A stretch of 64,000 nucleotides of DNA from Flavobacterium sp. (GTDB taxonomy: Bacteria > Bacteroidota > Bacteroidia > Flavobacteriales > Flavobacteriaceae): NCBI GenBank assembly GCA_014379405.1, contig JACMLU010000025.1, forward strand, positions 1-64,000, read 5' to 3'. The notes beneath the pieces are model-generated. The model saw only the letters and a program-made list of their open reading frames with translations. It was not told where the DNA came from and did no database searches. Both the position numbers and the translations under genes were made by a program. Positions 63,725-64,000 of this stretch are shown in pieces. Position 1 is the stretch's first letter. Each line of letters starts with the position of its first letter.

Positions 63725-64000
63725 TGCATTACTGCTTTTGGTTGTAATACTCTTTTTTTCATGTGATAAAAAAAGAGTATTCGACGAATACAAATCCGTG
63801 GGAACTGCGTGGCATAAAGACAGTATTGTAACTTTTGATTTACCCGAGTTGGATTCGACAAAACGATACAATTTATTCGTAAATTTGAGAAACAACAACG
63901 ATTACCCGTTCAACAATCTCTTTTTAATTGTTGCATTAGAAATGCCAAATGGCTTTACAAAAGTCGACACACTTGAATATCAAATGACTAATCCAGACGG
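63708..64000 (+). CDS. gldH: Gliding motility lipoprotein GldH, 3' truncated
   Basis: ATG 63708 lies 17 bp inside the end of ricT in another frame. The visible 97 residues start MRIRNSALLLLVVILFFSCDKK, a lipoprotein signal with Cys near 19, then VFDEYKSVGTAWHKDSIVTF, LRNNNDYPFNNLFLIV and MPNGFTKVDTLEYQM, as in GldH. GldH is a lipoprotein of the gliding/type IX secretion apparatus in Flavobacterium. The sequence runs off the right edge of the window, so the C-terminus is missing. Confidence 0.9.
   Translation, partial: MRIRNSALLLLVVILFFSCDKKRVFDEYKSVGTAWHKDSIVTFDLPELDSTKRYNLFVNLRNNNDYPFNNLFLIVALEMPNGFTKVDTLEYQMTNPD

Overview
The window looks like chromosomal DNA of a Flavobacterium-type member of the Bacteroidota. 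The signs are low G+C, a SusC/SusD pair with a hybrid two-component regulator, Cys-anchored lipoproteins, promoters of the form TTG-N19-21-TAnnTTTG instead of sigma70 boxes, the SDR-type threonine dehydrogenase, and a gldH gliding gene running off the right edge next to a PSP1/RicT gene.

Layout. 1-727: 3' end of a D-lactate/glycolate-dehydrogenase-like Fe-S oxidoreductase. 877-14978: a polysaccharide utilization locus (PUL) with a DUF4394 lipoprotein, galactose mutarotase, a clan GH-A glycosidase, GH43, SusD, SusC and a divergent hybrid two-component regulator. It is bracketed by a 40-bp imperfect direct repeat of the oxidoreductase 3' end. 15334-20056: a frameshifted small gene, mfd and a coupled lipoprotein. 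20173-30070: the SUF iron-sulfur assembly locus, in two transcriptional blocks (sufABCD; sufS-lipoprotein-sufE-sufT-DUF2480). A YoeB-type toxin-antitoxin pair sits between sufB and sufC, and an opposite-strand segment with a broken beta-lactamase-fold gene lies between sufD and sufS. 30326-40158: an MBL hydrolase, an M1 peptidase, and a leftward tdh-M3-M3-DUF885 cluster for peptide and amino acid breakdown. 40498-42234: a lone OLD-like ATPase/TOPRIM nuclease framed by integron-cassette-like boundaries. 42451-48844: HflX, an MFS carrier, a Gfo/Idh oxidoreductase, an OYE-family reductase and RseP. 48929-52000: tRNA-Asn, a Fic protein with a paired operator, a DUF4256 protein and a five-repeat PepSY-like lipoprotein. 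52448-55125: PPK2 and a SulP transporter. 55434-59174: trhO, a REP-associated transposase with eight REP palindromes, trhP and an overlapping ferredoxin, i.e. a tRNA U34 hydroxylation locus. 59325-64000: an arylsulfatase, a broken small gene, ricT and gldH.

How the genes work together. The PUL senses, imports and trims an arabinose-containing (inferred) plant glycan. The SUF genes build Fe-S clusters, which the TrhP-type U32 protein and the ferredoxin probably need. The peptidases feed amino acids to the threonine dehydrogenase.

Most unusual points: (1) TrhO carries a C-terminal domain that is also the C-terminal domain of TrhP, and the two genes are separated only by a REP/RAYT element; (2) the OLD-like nuclease gene looks like a single integron-type cassette with no integrase in view; (3) a toxin-antitoxin pair lies inside the suf operon; (4) the PUL has island-like repeats at its ends; (5) three genes carry single-base frameshifts. 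No complete new multi-gene defence system could be demonstrated.
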